A stretch of DNA of 64,000 nucleotides from Mycobacterium szulgai. GTDB lineage: Bacteria; Actinomycetota; Actinomycetes; Mycobacteriales; Mycobacteriaceae. Position numbers and translations under genes: made by a program. The stretch spans positions 124,001 through 188,000 of the forward strand of contig NZ_LQPW01000031.1 of NCBI RefSeq assembly GCF_002116635.1. The letters are read 5' to 3'. Below the pieces are notes generated by a model, which saw only the letters and a program-made list of their open reading frames with translations, was not told where the DNA came from and made no database searches. How positions within the stretch are numbered: the stretch's first letter is position 1; each line of letters begins with the position of its first letter. Positions 54,107-63,185 of this stretch are shown here, piece by piece.

Positions 54107-55597
54107 TCAGGGAAGGCTGAACTTCGGCACGTTGGCGTATGCGAGACAGGACTGATCGACGTCGCGACCGGGGTTGTTGAGGTAGGCCGTCATGATGGTC
54201 TGGGCGCAGGTGGACGTTGGCAACACTCCGTGGCCCACCCCAGGAACCCGCAACGCCACGGCGTTGCTGAGCCCGGGCGTGATCTCCCTGACCCACTGCG
54301 GGGCGGTGCTGGAGTCGAATGAGCCCGAAAGAATCAGGGTCGGAACCTTGCTCAGCGCCGGAAGGGTGTCCGCGGTGTCTGATCTGCCCAGGTTCCATGC
54401 TTGGCACTCGCGGAAGATCCAGCTGCCGGTCGGGGTAACCCGCAGCACCGAATCCGGCAGTCCCGGCATCGCCAACCGGGCCTGGGCCAGAGCCTGATCC
54501 GGCGTGGTCCAGTTCGCCATCTCCTGGCAGTACGCGCCCAATGCCAGGCCGGCGCCCAACAGCCCGCGCTGTGGCGCCGCCGGGACACCAGCGGCGATCC
54601 CCGCGCCCGCCAGGCTGCCGTCCCCTTTGGACAGCGCGAAGATCATCCGCGGAATGTCGACGACTTTGGCGGGATCGGCGCTCCAGTCGAGCACCAGCGG
54701 CACCACCTTGGAGCCGTCGATGGTGACCTGGACCGCGTCACCGGCCGGGCCGGAGGTGGTGACCTGCAGCGGCGTCTGGCTCAACTTGTTGACGGTATCG
54801 AGGAACACCTTCGCCAGGTTGGGGTAGGCGGCCGCGCAGGGTGGCTGGTCGGCACACGCCTGAAAGACCCCCGCCAGGCCGCTCGCGGGAGCCTCCCACC
54901 AACGATCGACAAGGTTCATCTGGGGCGGCACCACCGAATCCAGGACCATCGACCGGATGCCCTTGGGGTGGTCGCGCAGCAGTTGCAGGGCCAGATCGGT
55001 GCCGTAAGAGACGCCGTAGACATTCCATTGATCGATGCCCAGTTTCACGCGCAGATCGGCGATATCGGCCGCATTCTCCCGGGTGCTGTAGGCCGCGAAA
55101 TCGACGCCGCTGGGGGCCAGACGATTTCGGCAGGCGGCGACGGCGGCCGCGTCCAGATCCGCGGTTGATGAAGATTCGAACACCAAATTCACTGCGCGCG
55201 CGGTGAAGTCGTCCATCTCCGGGCAGCTCAGGTGCGGATCGCTGTGTACCGTGCCGCGCTGGTTGACGAAGATGACGTCGCGGTCGGTGTTCATGCCGCC
55301 GGCCACCACCCCAGGGGCGCTGAGCGTGCCCGCGCCCCCGGGGCCGCCGGCCAAGAAGACGATGGGGTCGGGCTTAGGTGTAGCGCTGGCCGCCTTCACC
55401 CGGGCGACCAGGATCCGGATGGTGCGGCTCTTGGGATTGTCCCGGCTTTCTGGCACCGTCAGATAGCCGCAGCTGTAGTTGGGACCCAAATCGGCTTGCG
55501 GCATGCCCGGGAAGTTCGGCGTCGGACATGGCACGCCCACGTAGGAGGTCCGGTCAGCCGGCCCGCGCGAACAGGCAACGAGCAGACTCACGACCAT
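54107..55597 (-). CDS. Secreted S33-type alpha/beta hydrolase (tripeptidyl-aminopeptidase/Hip1-like)
   Basis: About 496 aa. Oxyanion region FLAGGPGGAGT, nucleophile VYGVSYGTDLALQLL, C-terminal TAP domain with LILSGSFDSSTAP (acid) and VPGVGHGV (His); paired Cys are spread through the body as in extracellular members. Lipobox LVAC follows MVVSL at the first ATG (55597). That gives an oddly short signal, and the in-frame sequence upstream (codons 55600-55645: TPSRARIAYLLAAV) would complete a normal lipoprotein signal but lacks ATG, GTG or TTG. The true start may be a rare codon such as ATC at 55645 or 55648. Related to Rv2223c/Rv2224c. Confidence 0.83.
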   Translation of the reverse strand: MVVSLLVACSRGPADRTSYVGVPCPTPNFPGMPQADLGPNYSCGYLTVPESRDNPKSRTIRILVARVKAASATPKPDPIVFLAGGPGGAGTLSAPGVVAGGMNTDRDVIFVNQRGTVHSDPHLSCPEMDDFTARAVNLVFESSSTADLDAAAVAACRNRLAPSGVDFAAYSTRENAADIADLRVKLGIDQWNVYGVSYGTDLALQLLRDHPKGIRSMVLDSVVPPQMNLVDRWWEAPASGLAGVFQACADQPPCAAAYPNLAKVFLDTVNKLSQTPLQVTTSGPAGDAVQVTIDGSKVVPLVLDWSADPAKVVDIPRMIFALSKGDGSLAGAGIAAGVPAAPQRGLLGAGLALGAYCQEMANWTTPDQALAQARLAMPGLPDSVLRVTPTGSWIFRECQAWNLGRSDTADTLPALSKVPTLILSGSFDSSTAPQWVREITPGLSNAVALRVPGVGHGVLPTSTCAQTIMTAYLNNPGRDVDQSCLAYANVPKFSLP

Positions 55598-55656
55598 GAC
55601 CGCGGCTAACAGGTAAGCGATGCGTGCGCGTGATGGAGTTGCGATGATCGCGACCG

Positions 55657-56142
55657 TTACTTCCCTGAAGTCAATCGCACCGCCGCCAGCTTCAGCCGGT
55701 CGATCGCCTCGGCGAACTCGTCGCGCGTCGGCGTGCGGTTGTCGCGGAATTTCAGTCCCATCATGCGCTGTGCGCGCTTGACGTCATAGGACTGCGCACA
55801 GCGCAGGTACAGATCGGGAAGGACAGCGGGGTCGGTGATGAGTTCACCGCGCATCGCCGATGTCTTGCCGTCGTAGACGACCTGTGCGTCGCCGCCGCCG
55901 CGGAAGTTGGCCTTCCACACCGCACCGGTCAATGCATAGAGATCGCCGTCAATCACATGGGCGCTCAGCGGAATTGAGAACTCGCGCCCCGACTTTCGGC
56001 CGGTGAATTTCAGCACCATCAGCTGCTTGCGCATCGGCCCGGCCAGGGGAGTGCCCAGCAGGAAGCCCAGGGCCGGATTGATCACACGAAGGAGGGCCGA
56101 GGGTGGATGCCCGACGTCTACCGCATACGACTGTTCTGTCAT
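55657..56142 (-). CDS. Deazaflavin (F420)-dependent nitroreductase-family protein
   Basis: 161 aa from the ATG at 56142 (MTEQSYAVDVGHPP); an ATG at 56160 would add six residues. PMRKQLMVLKFTGRKSGREFSIPLSAHVIDGDLYALTGAVWKANFRGGGDAQVVYDGK fits the split-barrel DDN family (GRKSG turn). It is the second such gene in the window but clearly different from the one at 17.7-18.2 kb. Its stop is about 60 bp before the secreted hydrolase, and it probably leads the DDN-hydrolase-FUSC operon. Substrate unknown. Confidence 0.82.
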   Translation of the reverse strand: MTEQSYAVDVGHPPSALLRVINPALGFLLGTPLAGPMRKQLMVLKFTGRKSGREFSIPLSAHVIDGDLYALTGAVWKANFRGGGDAQVVYDGKTSAMRGELITDPAVLPDLYLRCAQSYDVKRAQRMMGLKFRDNRTPTRDEFAEAIDRLKLAAVRLTSGK

Positions 56143-56225
56143 GACAACACCGTAAGACACCGTAAGACCAATCGGCAGCGCCGCCGAGCGGGTTGTGCTC
56201 CGCGGCGCTGCCGGTGTTTACGAGC

Positions 56226-56915
56226 TCAGGGCGCGATGGTCGTTTGGTCGTCGATGACGTTGGTGGCGTCCATCAAGACGGCCTGCTCACTGTCCAGCGA
56301 GTCGGCATCGAGTTGCAGCACGAACAGACCGCTCGGGCTGGTGATCACGACCGTCTTCTGTGCGACGGCGCGCTTCTTGCCGTTCTTGGTGTAGGAGCCA
56401 CCGAGCTGCCAGGCCTGGAAGCCGCCGAGCGTGGATGCGCTGCCGTCGCCGCTGCCCTCGTACCCGGGCAGGTTCTTCAGCTCGCCGGGAGCGTATTGGA
56501 TGATCTTGGCCGGGTCGACGTCACCGGTGAGTTTGGAGACCAGCGCCACGATCGTCGGTGGGTCGTTTGGGTCGGATGGCTTGCTGTACACGATGCCGCC
56601 ATATGGGGCGCCAGAGCCCTCGGGGATCAGAGTCCATCCCTCGGGCACCGGCAGGTTGATGGTCGGGGAGCCCGGGTCGCCGTGGTGAACGGGGGTCTCG
56701 GTGATGTGGTTCTCGATGATGTAGTCGGCGATGGTCTTGTTGGCCTGCTGACCTGGGGCCGTGCTGGTTGACGTGGTGGTCGAGGTGGTGGTCGAGGTGG
56801 ACGTCGACGTGCTCGTGGACGTCGACGTCTTGGTGTTGCTCTTGTTGTCAGAGCCGCAACCAACCAGCGCCAGGCCCAACGCCACAGCCGCGATTGCGGC
56901 AGTGCAGTTCTTCAT
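56226..56915 (-). CDS. lpqN: Lipoprotein LpqN
   Basis: 229 aa. Signal peptide and lipobox LVGC (MKNCTAAIAAVALGLALVGCGSD), then a Ser/Thr-only tether (TSTSTSTSTSTTTS...) and the LpqN/LpqT domain: TIADYIIENHITETPVHHGDPGSPTINLPVPEGW, GGIVYSKPSDPNDPPTIVALVSKLTGDVDPAKI, LGGFQAWQLGGSY. Strongly similar to Rv0583c by recall. LpqN-type proteins are linked to trehalose-mycolate transport and to host interaction in M. tuberculosis. The ATG at 56915 was chosen because upstream residues disrupt the signal. Divergent from the GH92 gene, as in M. tuberculosis. Confidence 0.92.
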   Translation of the reverse strand: MKNCTAAIAAVALGLALVGCGSDNKSNTKTSTSTSTSTSTSTTTSTTTSTSTAPGQQANKTIADYIIENHITETPVHHGDPGSPTINLPVPEGWTLIPEGSGAPYGGIVYSKPSDPNDPPTIVALVSKLTGDVDPAKIIQYAPGELKNLPGYEGSGDGSASTLGGFQAWQLGGSYTKNGKKRAVAQKTVVITSPSGLFVLQLDADSLDSEQAVLMDATNVIDDQTTIAP

Positions 56916-57095
56916 GTATTCGCATCTCCCGAAAAATGGGCCGGTACCTGCGACCGGCAACGTCGGACTGAGACTAGCCGAAATGGCGGCTAACGGTCGG
57001 TACAAGATATTGGCGCATTTTGGCCAAGTTAAAGATCTGACTGAGTAGATCTGCGAAACACCCGCGAGAACGTGCGCCTTGCAGTAAGAGAAGCT

Positions 57096-59726
57096 ATGCG
57101 ATCACGCCGTGTACTCATCGCGCTCCTGGCAGCGGGAGTGCTTTTCGTGGCGTTCGTGGCCGCGCTTTCGCCCATCACTTACGACGGTGAGCCCGGGCTG
57201 GTTACCAATCCAGTGGAATATGTCGACACGCTCAACGGCACCGGCACCGGTGGCCAAGAGGTAGGAGAAATCAACAATTTCCCGGGCCCCTCGGTGCCTT
57301 TCGGGATGGTGCAGTACTCGCCGGACACTCTCGACGATTACGCCGGATACGACTACGACAACCCCCGCTCGACCGGATTCAGCATGACCCACGCCTCGGT
57401 CGGTTGCGCGGCTTTCGGCGACATTTCCATGCTGCCGACCACTACGCCGATCGGCGCCTACCCCTGGATGGCCTGGGAACGGATTTCCCACAAACACCAT
57501 GAGCGCGGTGTGCCCGGTTACTACACGGTGCGGTTTCCGGGCACCGGAGTGCTCGCCGAACTCACGGCTACCACCCGCACCGGTGTCGGCCGCTTCAGCT
57601 ATCCGCATAATGGCCGGCCGGCGCTGTTCCACGTGCGCTCCGGCGCTTCGTTAGCGGGCAATTCGGCGGCAAGCCTGCAGATTGTCGACGACACCACAAT
57701 CACCGGATCGGCAACCAGCGGGCGCTTCTGTGGCAAGAACAACACCTACACGGTGTACTTCGCGATGAAGTTCAGCATGCCGTTCACCTCTTACGGCGCC
57801 TGGGACGGTCACGTGGTGTATGCCGGTGCCAACAGCGTGAATTCGCGTCGCAGCGGGGCATATGTGGAATTTCCGGCCGGCTCGGTACTCGAGGTGCGGA
57901 CAGCCATCTCCTACGTGAGTGTCGAGGGGGCCCGCGCGAATCTGACGGCCGAGGGCGGAACGACTTTCGACGAGATCCGTACCGCTGCAACCAACGAATG
58001 GAACACCGCACTGTCGCACATCGCGGTGGCCGGCCGGGACCGCAACCAGCTGGAGACCTTTTACAGCAGCTTGTACCGATCCTTGCTGCACCCCAACACA
58101 TTCAACGATGCGGACGGGCGCTATATCGGGTTCGACGGCACCGTCCATACCGTGACGCAGGGACGCACTCAGTACGCCAACTTCTCCGACTGGGACACCT
58201 ATCGGGGCCTCGCGGCCTTGCAGGGATTGCTGTTTCCCAGGCAGGCCGGCGATATGGCCCAATCGCTGGTCAACGATGCCGAGCAGAGCGGGTCGTATCC
58301 CCGCTGGGCGCTTGCGAATTCGGCGACCGGCGAGATGAGTGGCGACAATGTGGTGCCGCTCATCGTGAATATGTACACCTTCGGCGCAACGGATTTCGAT
58401 GTCAAGACGGCACTGCGATACATGGTCGACGGGGCGACCCGCGGCGGTGTCGGGCTCAACGGCTACGTGGAACGGCCCGGAATCGCAACCTATTTGCAAC
58501 TCGGGTACGCCCCGCAGACCCAGGAGTTTCGCACCGACGGCCGGATCGCGGGTGCATCGATCACGCTGGAGTGGTCAGTCGACGACTTCGCCATCTCCCG
58601 GTTCGCCGAGTCGCTCGGCGACAGCGCAATCGCCGCCGAATTTCAAAATCGCGCCCAGTACTGGCAGAACCTGTTCAATCCCAGCACCGGTTACATCTCA
58701 CCGCGCAGCTCAACCGGGTTCTTCCGCAACGGTCCCGGTTTCGCCAAGTCCCCCTTCGGTTTCGGTCAGGACGGATATGACGAGGGCAACGCCGAACAGT
58801 ACGTGTGGTGGGTGCCGCATAACGTCGCCGGCCTGGTGACCGCCCTCGGTGGCCGCGCCGCAGCGGCCGAGCGGCTGGACCGATTCACCAAGAAGCTGAA
58901 CGTGGGTCCCAACGAACCCTATCTTTGGGCCGGCAACGAGCCCGGGTTCGGCGTGCCCTGGCTGTACAACTACCTCGGTCAACCGTGGAAAACTCAGCGC
59001 ACCGTCGACCGGGTGCGAGGGTTGTTCGGCCCCTACCCGGACGGGGAGCCGGGCAACGATGACCTCGGCGCGCTGTCCAGCTGGTACGTCTGGGCCGCCC
59101 TCGGCATGTATCCGATCATCCCGGGCACACCGGTATTGTCGGTCAACACACCACTTTTCGAGCGCGCTGTCATCACCCTCCCGGGTGCCAGATCCATCCG
59201 GATATCCGCGCCGGGCGCGTCTGCGCCCATTCGGATGAAGTACATCAAGTCCCTCAGTGTCGACGGCCGGCCGACCGATCAAACGTTTCTTCCGGAGTCA
59301 ATCATCCGAACCGGCGGCGACCTAAGTTATGTGCTTTCCGGCCGTCCGAACAAGGACTGGGGCAGTGCGCAGTCGTCCGCGCCGCCCTCGTTCGGGGCAG
59401 GCAGTTCGGCTGTGACCGTGAATGTTTCGCAGCCCATCGTGACCATCGCGCCGGGCGGCAACGGCACGGTGACCCTCGATGCGCAACGAATGATCGACGG
59501 CGCCGGCGACTACACGATCACCGGCGTGGGCTCGCACGAGGGGATCACCGCCGCAGCCAAGTCCGGGCGCTTCTCGGACCGGGGTTCGGCCAAGGTCGCG
59601 ATACCGATTACGGTGGCGCACTCGGTGCCCGACGAGTACTACCTGGTCTATCTGACGACCACTGTCGGCAATAGCAGCAGGCGCTCGATGGTACTCGTCG
59701 TGGTCTCCGATCTGGCCGAGGAATAG
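57096..59726 (+). CDS. GH92 alpha-mannosidase, membrane-anchored or secreted (Rv0584-like)
   Basis: 876 aa from the ATG at 57096 ([14 protein letters not shown]), a signal anchor; a GTG at 57072 would add eight residues. GH92 landmarks include [114 protein letters not shown] and [25 protein letters not shown]. The family uses calcium and hydrolyses alpha-1,2- and related mannosides by inversion. Likely acts on mannosylated envelope glycans outside the membrane. A C-terminal beta-domain of about 110 residues follows the catalytic part. Confidence 0.91.
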   Translation: MRSRRVLIALLAAGVLFVAFVAALSPITYDGEPGLVTNPVEYVDTLNGTGTGGQEVGEINNFPGPSVPFGMVQYSPDTLDDYAGYDYDNPRSTGFSMTHASVGCAAFGDISMLPTTTPIGAYPWMAWERISHKHHERGVPGYYTVRFPGTGVLAELTATTRTGVGRFSYPHNGRPALFHVRSGASLAGNSAASLQIVDDTTITGSATSGRFCGKNNTYTVYFAMKFSMPFTSYGAWDGHVVYAGANSVNSRRSGAYVEFPAGSVLEVRTAISYVSVEGARANLTAEGGTTFDEIRTAATNEWNTALSHIAVAGRDRNQLETFYSSLYRSLLHPNTFNDADGRYIGFDGTVHTVTQGRTQYANFSDWDTYRGLAALQGLLFPRQAGDMAQSLVNDAEQSGSYPRWALANSATGEMSGDNVVPLIVNMYTFGATDFDVKTALRYMVDGATRGGVGLNGYVERPGIATYLQLGYAPQTQEFRTDGRIAGASITLEWSVDDFAISRFAESLGDSAIAAEFQNRAQYWQNLFNPSTGYISPRSSTGFFRNGPGFAKSPFGFGQDGYDEGNAEQYVWWVPHNVAGLVTALGGRAAAAERLDRFTKKLNVGPNEPYLWAGNEPGFGVPWLYNYLGQPWKTQRTVDRVRGLFGPYPDGEPGNDDLGALSSWYVWAALGMYPIIPGTPVLSVNTPLFERAVITLPGARSIRISAPGASAPIRMKYIKSLSVDGRPTDQTFLPESIIRTGGDLSYVLSGRPNKDWGSAQSSAPPSFGAGSSAVTVNVSQPIVTIAPGGNGTVTLDAQRMIDGAGDYTITGVGSHEGITAAAKSGRFSDRGSAKVAIPITVAHSVPDEYYLVYLTTTVGNSSRRSMVLVVVSDLAEE

Positions 59727-59746
59727 CGGCGTTCGGCCGGCTGGCG

Positions 59747-62122
59747 TCAGATCATTTCGCTCTTGGTGAGCCAGCGCATGACCTGCCAGCCGGCGAAGAC
59801 CGGCAGCCAGCAGGTCAGCACCCGATACAGCAGTACCGAGGGGACGCCGATGGCAGCGGGCACACCGAAGGCGGCCAGCCCACCGATCAGCGCCGCCTCG
59901 ACCGCACCCACCCCGCCGGGGGTCGGTGCCGCCGAGGCCAGGGTTCCGCCGACCATGGTCACCACGGTGACGGTCACGAAGGTGGTGCCCCCGCCGAATG
60001 CCTCGATGCTGGCCCACAGCGCCAGAGCGGCGCCGAGAGTTGTTCCGGCGCAGCCGAGCAGGATGAGTGCGAGTCGTTTGGGTTCGCGGGCCAGCTCGAT
60101 GAGGTCGCTGGTTACCTCCTTGAGTCTGGGCCGCACGGCAGTGGCAAGCCAGCGCCGCAGATTGGGCACCAGCAAGACGGTGCCGACGATGCCCAGTGCC
60201 GCTCCTGCGATCAAATACAGCACCGTGGCGTTCGGGACGAAGTGCGACAGGTCGGTCGATGTGCCGGCAACGGCGCTGAAGAAAATCAGCAGCGCGATAT
60301 GCACGATCACCTGCACGGTTTGCTGCAGCGCCACCGCCGCGGTGGCTCGCAACGGGCTCAGCCCCGCCTTCTGCAGGAAGCGCGTGCTGAGTGCGAGACC
60401 GCCGACGCCGGCCGGGGTGGTCGTTGCCGCGAAGGTATTGGCCACCTGCATGAGTGACAGCTTCCAAAAGCGCACCAGCCCGTCGGCGCAAGCCCACAAC
60501 GCCGCTGCCGCACCGACATATGTCAGCGCCGATACCGTCAGACCCAGCAGCGCCCACCACCAGTTCGCGGTGCGCAGTTCGGAGAAGAAGGTCGGCACCG
60601 TGCTGATGAAGGGGTACGCGACATAGACGAGCGCGCCGATCAGCACCAGTTGAACGACCTGGCTTCGGCTGAACCGGGTGATCGTCTGGGTCTCGATCTC
60701 GTCGGCGCCCGTTTGCCGCTTCACCTCCGCACGGGCACCGGCGATGACGTCTGGCGCATTGGCCACCGATGCGCGAATACGTTTGGGCACAGCAGATTTG
60801 GTGAGCCGACGGGAGGCGCTCAGGATGGTGTCCTTGCCGAACGCGTCGATCGCCGCGCCTACCGCGGATTCGGCGTCGTACAGGGCGGTCGTGGTGACCA
60901 GCAATTGGGCGATGTCGGATTGCAGCTGGGCGTCGGTGGCGCCGTATTCGGCATTGCCGAAGCCGCCGAAAAGCACGGTCCCATCGGCGACCGTGATCTC
61001 GTGGCTGCGCAGGTTGCCGTGCGAGATCTGATGGCCGTGCAGGACTCTCAGCGATTCCCAGACCTTGGTGACCGGTGTCTTGCTTGCGCATTCGTCGAGC
61101 GGAATGCCGCGAACTGGCTCGTGCGCGTACAGCGTCCAGCCCCGGTCCAGCGCGGCGAAGGCGATCGAGGACGTGTTGGCCACCCCCGCGCCGCCGATCG
61201 CGATGGTCATCAGGGCGCGATGCTCTACGGCGCGGCGCATGGAGGTTTGTAAGGGTGCGGTTTCCGAGCCGCGCAGCCGCAGCTTCCACCAGAGCTGGCG
61301 CAACGCGCCGCCACTGCGCTGGTGTGGGCCGTACAGCTCGACGGCGGCTCTGGACTCGTGATCGGTTGATACGGCGGCCAATACGAGTGGCCCGGGTCCG
61401 CCCGGCCGGACCACGGCCAGCATCGATACCACGAATCCGCGTCTGGCCAGGGCGCGGACCGCGGCTTCCAGCGGGACCTCGAGCGCTGGTGTCCCGACAA
61501 CCAGGACGACGAAGGCGCCGATCAGCCAGCCCACCGCGAGTCCCACCAACGAGCGGGCCGGGACGATGGCACTGATGACCAGGTGGATCGGCACGAAAGC
61601 CAGCAGCAGCGCCCACCACCAGCGTCTCCAGCGTGCGGGCAGCCACGGACCCGACACGGTCAGTACCGCCGCCAGCATGGCGATCCACCGTGGGTCGTCG
61701 AGGAACTGCGCGGGCAGCGTGGTGAGCTTGTCAGAGAGGTCGAAGTGCCAGCGCGGCGCGGCGATGCGGTTGCTGTTGATGGACAGCAGCAGAACGGCCG
61801 TCAGCCCTGCGGCGGCATATGCGCCCAACAACTTCCATTGCCGGGACAGGATCAGACCGATCAGTATCACGAACGGCAGGGCCAGGATAGCGATGCCGTA
61901 GGCCAGATAAACCAGATCGGACTGGGTGGGCGTGAGCACCCCGACGATCTGGGAGACGGACTTTTCCAGCGCCACCCAGCGCGGCCGGGTAATCAGTGAA
62001 CTCGTGACGACCAGCACCAGGAAAAGCGAGGCCAGGAAGAGCCGGATGATGTCGTTGGTGCGCCGCATCAGTGGTTGCAGCAAGTCGCCGGAAACGGTGA
62101 TGTCGCGCCCGTCAACTCGCAT
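59747..62122 (-). CDS. LPG-synthase-type membrane protein with degenerate kinase-like domain (Rv0585c-like)
   Basis: 791 aa in three parts. Residues 25-215: about six helices with cytoplasmic loops. About 260-460: a soluble domain resembling an APH/Ser-Thr kinase fold, with HGNLRSHEITVADGTVLFGGFGNAEYG where active kinases have HGDLxxxN and xDFGxA. Both catalytic Asp positions are lost. About 480-785: an eight-helix UPF0104/lysylphosphatidylglycerol-synthase-like transmembrane domain (TTTPAGVGGLALSTRFLQKAGL, SAAPTPGGVGAVEAALIGGL). The role may be lipid flipping or transfer gated by the pseudokinase; this is inference. Convergent with the GH92 gene (20 bp). Confidence 0.86.
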   Translation of the reverse strand: MRVDGRDITVSGDLLQPLMRRTNDIIRLFLASLFLVLVVTSSLITRPRWVALEKSVSQIVGVLTPTQSDLVYLAYGIAILALPFVILIGLILSRQWKLLGAYAAAGLTAVLLLSINSNRIAAPRWHFDLSDKLTTLPAQFLDDPRWIAMLAAVLTVSGPWLPARWRRWWWALLLAFVPIHLVISAIVPARSLVGLAVGWLIGAFVVLVVGTPALEVPLEAAVRALARRGFVVSMLAVVRPGGPGPLVLAAVSTDHESRAAVELYGPHQRSGGALRQLWWKLRLRGSETAPLQTSMRRAVEHRALMTIAIGGAGVANTSSIAFAALDRGWTLYAHEPVRGIPLDECASKTPVTKVWESLRVLHGHQISHGNLRSHEITVADGTVLFGGFGNAEYGATDAQLQSDIAQLLVTTTALYDAESAVGAAIDAFGKDTILSASRRLTKSAVPKRIRASVANAPDVIAGARAEVKRQTGADEIETQTITRFSRSQVVQLVLIGALVYVAYPFISTVPTFFSELRTANWWWALLGLTVSALTYVGAAAALWACADGLVRFWKLSLMQVANTFAATTTPAGVGGLALSTRFLQKAGLSPLRATAAVALQQTVQVIVHIALLIFFSAVAGTSTDLSHFVPNATVLYLIAGAALGIVGTVLLVPNLRRWLATAVRPRLKEVTSDLIELAREPKRLALILLGCAGTTLGAALALWASIEAFGGGTTFVTVTVVTMVGGTLASAAPTPGGVGAVEAALIGGLAAFGVPAAIGVPSVLLYRVLTCWLPVFAGWQVMRWLTKSEMI

Positions 62123-62186
62123 GTCGCAAACTTAACCCGCGGCTTGCCCCGGATTTGCTCGCATCCGGCTCACGTAGGGTCGGCTT

Positions 62187-63128
62187 ATGGTGCGAAGCGA
62201 TAACGACAGCTGGGAAATCACCGAGAGTGTGGGCGCGACGGCCTTGGGTGTGGCCGCGGCCCGGGCCGCGGAAGCAGAGAGTGAGAATCCGCTGGTCAGC
62301 GACCCTTACGCGCGGATTTTTCTGGACGCAGCCGGTGACGGGGTATGGAGCTGGTGGGCCGCTCCCGACCTGCCGCAGGAGGTTCTGGACGCCGAACCCC
62401 TGCTCCCGGTGCAGATGCGGTCGATGGTCGGATATATCGCGTCGAGGACGGCGTTTTTCGACACGTTTTTTCTGGATGCGGCCCGGGCCGGGGTGCACCA
62501 GGCGGTGATCCTGGCCGCCGGCCTGGACGCGCGGGCGTGGCGGCTGCCGTGGCCCGCTGGCACCACCGTTTATGAGCTCGATCAGCCCAGGGTGCTGGAC
62601 TTCAAGTGGTCGACGCTGTCGCAGCGCGGGGCCGAGCCCAGCTGCGACAGGGTCGCCGTTGCCGTAGATCTGCGCCACGATTGGCCGGAGGCGTTGCGCC
62701 AGGCCGGATTTGACGCTTCGGCGCCGAGCGCGTGGTCCGTCGAGGGGCTGCTGCCCTATCTGCCCGCGGCGGCCCAGGAGTTGCTGTTCGACCGCATTCA
62801 GCGCCTCAGTGCGCCCGGTAGCCGGGTCGCTGTGGAAGCCAACGGACCGGACTGGCTTGATGAGGCCGTCCGGGAGCAGCGGCGGCAGCGGATGGAACGG
62901 ATTCGCGCGCTGATGACCAAGGTTGCCCCGCAACGGGAGATGCCGCGCACCGACGAGCTGTGGTATCTCGAGGAACGCGAAGACGTCGGCGACTGGTTGC
63001 GACGTCACGGCTGGGACGCGACGGTGACCCCGTCGCCGGTGTTGATGTCCCGTTATGGCCGCGGGGTACCCGAGGGGGTCGAGGACACTTCGCCGCGCAC
63101 CCTGTTCGTATCCGCGGTGCGAGTTTAG
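62187..63128 (+). CDS. S-adenosylmethionine-dependent methyltransferase, TIGR00027/UPF0677 family
   Basis: 313 aa of the mycobacteria-expanded leucine-carboxyl-methyltransferase-like family. It starts [39 protein letters not shown]; then [54 protein letters not shown], where [10 protein letters not shown] and YELDQP form the SAM site. Later motifs are [12 protein letters not shown] and [18 protein letters not shown] at 62175-62180 lies 6 nt before the ATG, a canonical leaderless promoter. Substrate unknown for the whole family. Confidence 0.9.
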   Translation: MVRSDNDSWEITESVGATALGVAAARAAEAESENPLVSDPYARIFLDAAGDGVWSWWAAPDLPQEVLDAEPLLPVQMRSMVGYIASRTAFFDTFFLDAARAGVHQAVILAAGLDARAWRLPWPAGTTVYELDQPRVLDFKWSTLSQRGAEPSCDRVAVAVDLRHDWPEALRQAGFDASAPSAWSVEGLLPYLPAAAQELLFDRIQRLSAPGSRVAVEANGPDWLDEAVREQRRQRMERIRALMTKVAPQREMPRTDELWYLEEREDVGDWLRRHGWDATVTPSPVLMSRYGRGVPEGVEDTSPRTLFVSAVRV

Positions 63129-63185
63129 CGGTCGCGTGGCGTGGAATTCCGTTGCAGCACCGTCTAATTAAAGGCCTACAGTCGA

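Noticed and set aside
59322..61688. 788-codon open frame overlapping the Rv0585c-like gene in another frame of the same strand
   Set aside because: Composition is Arg/Gly/Ala-rich shadow sequence; the overlapping frame encodes a clear membrane protein with conserved motifs.
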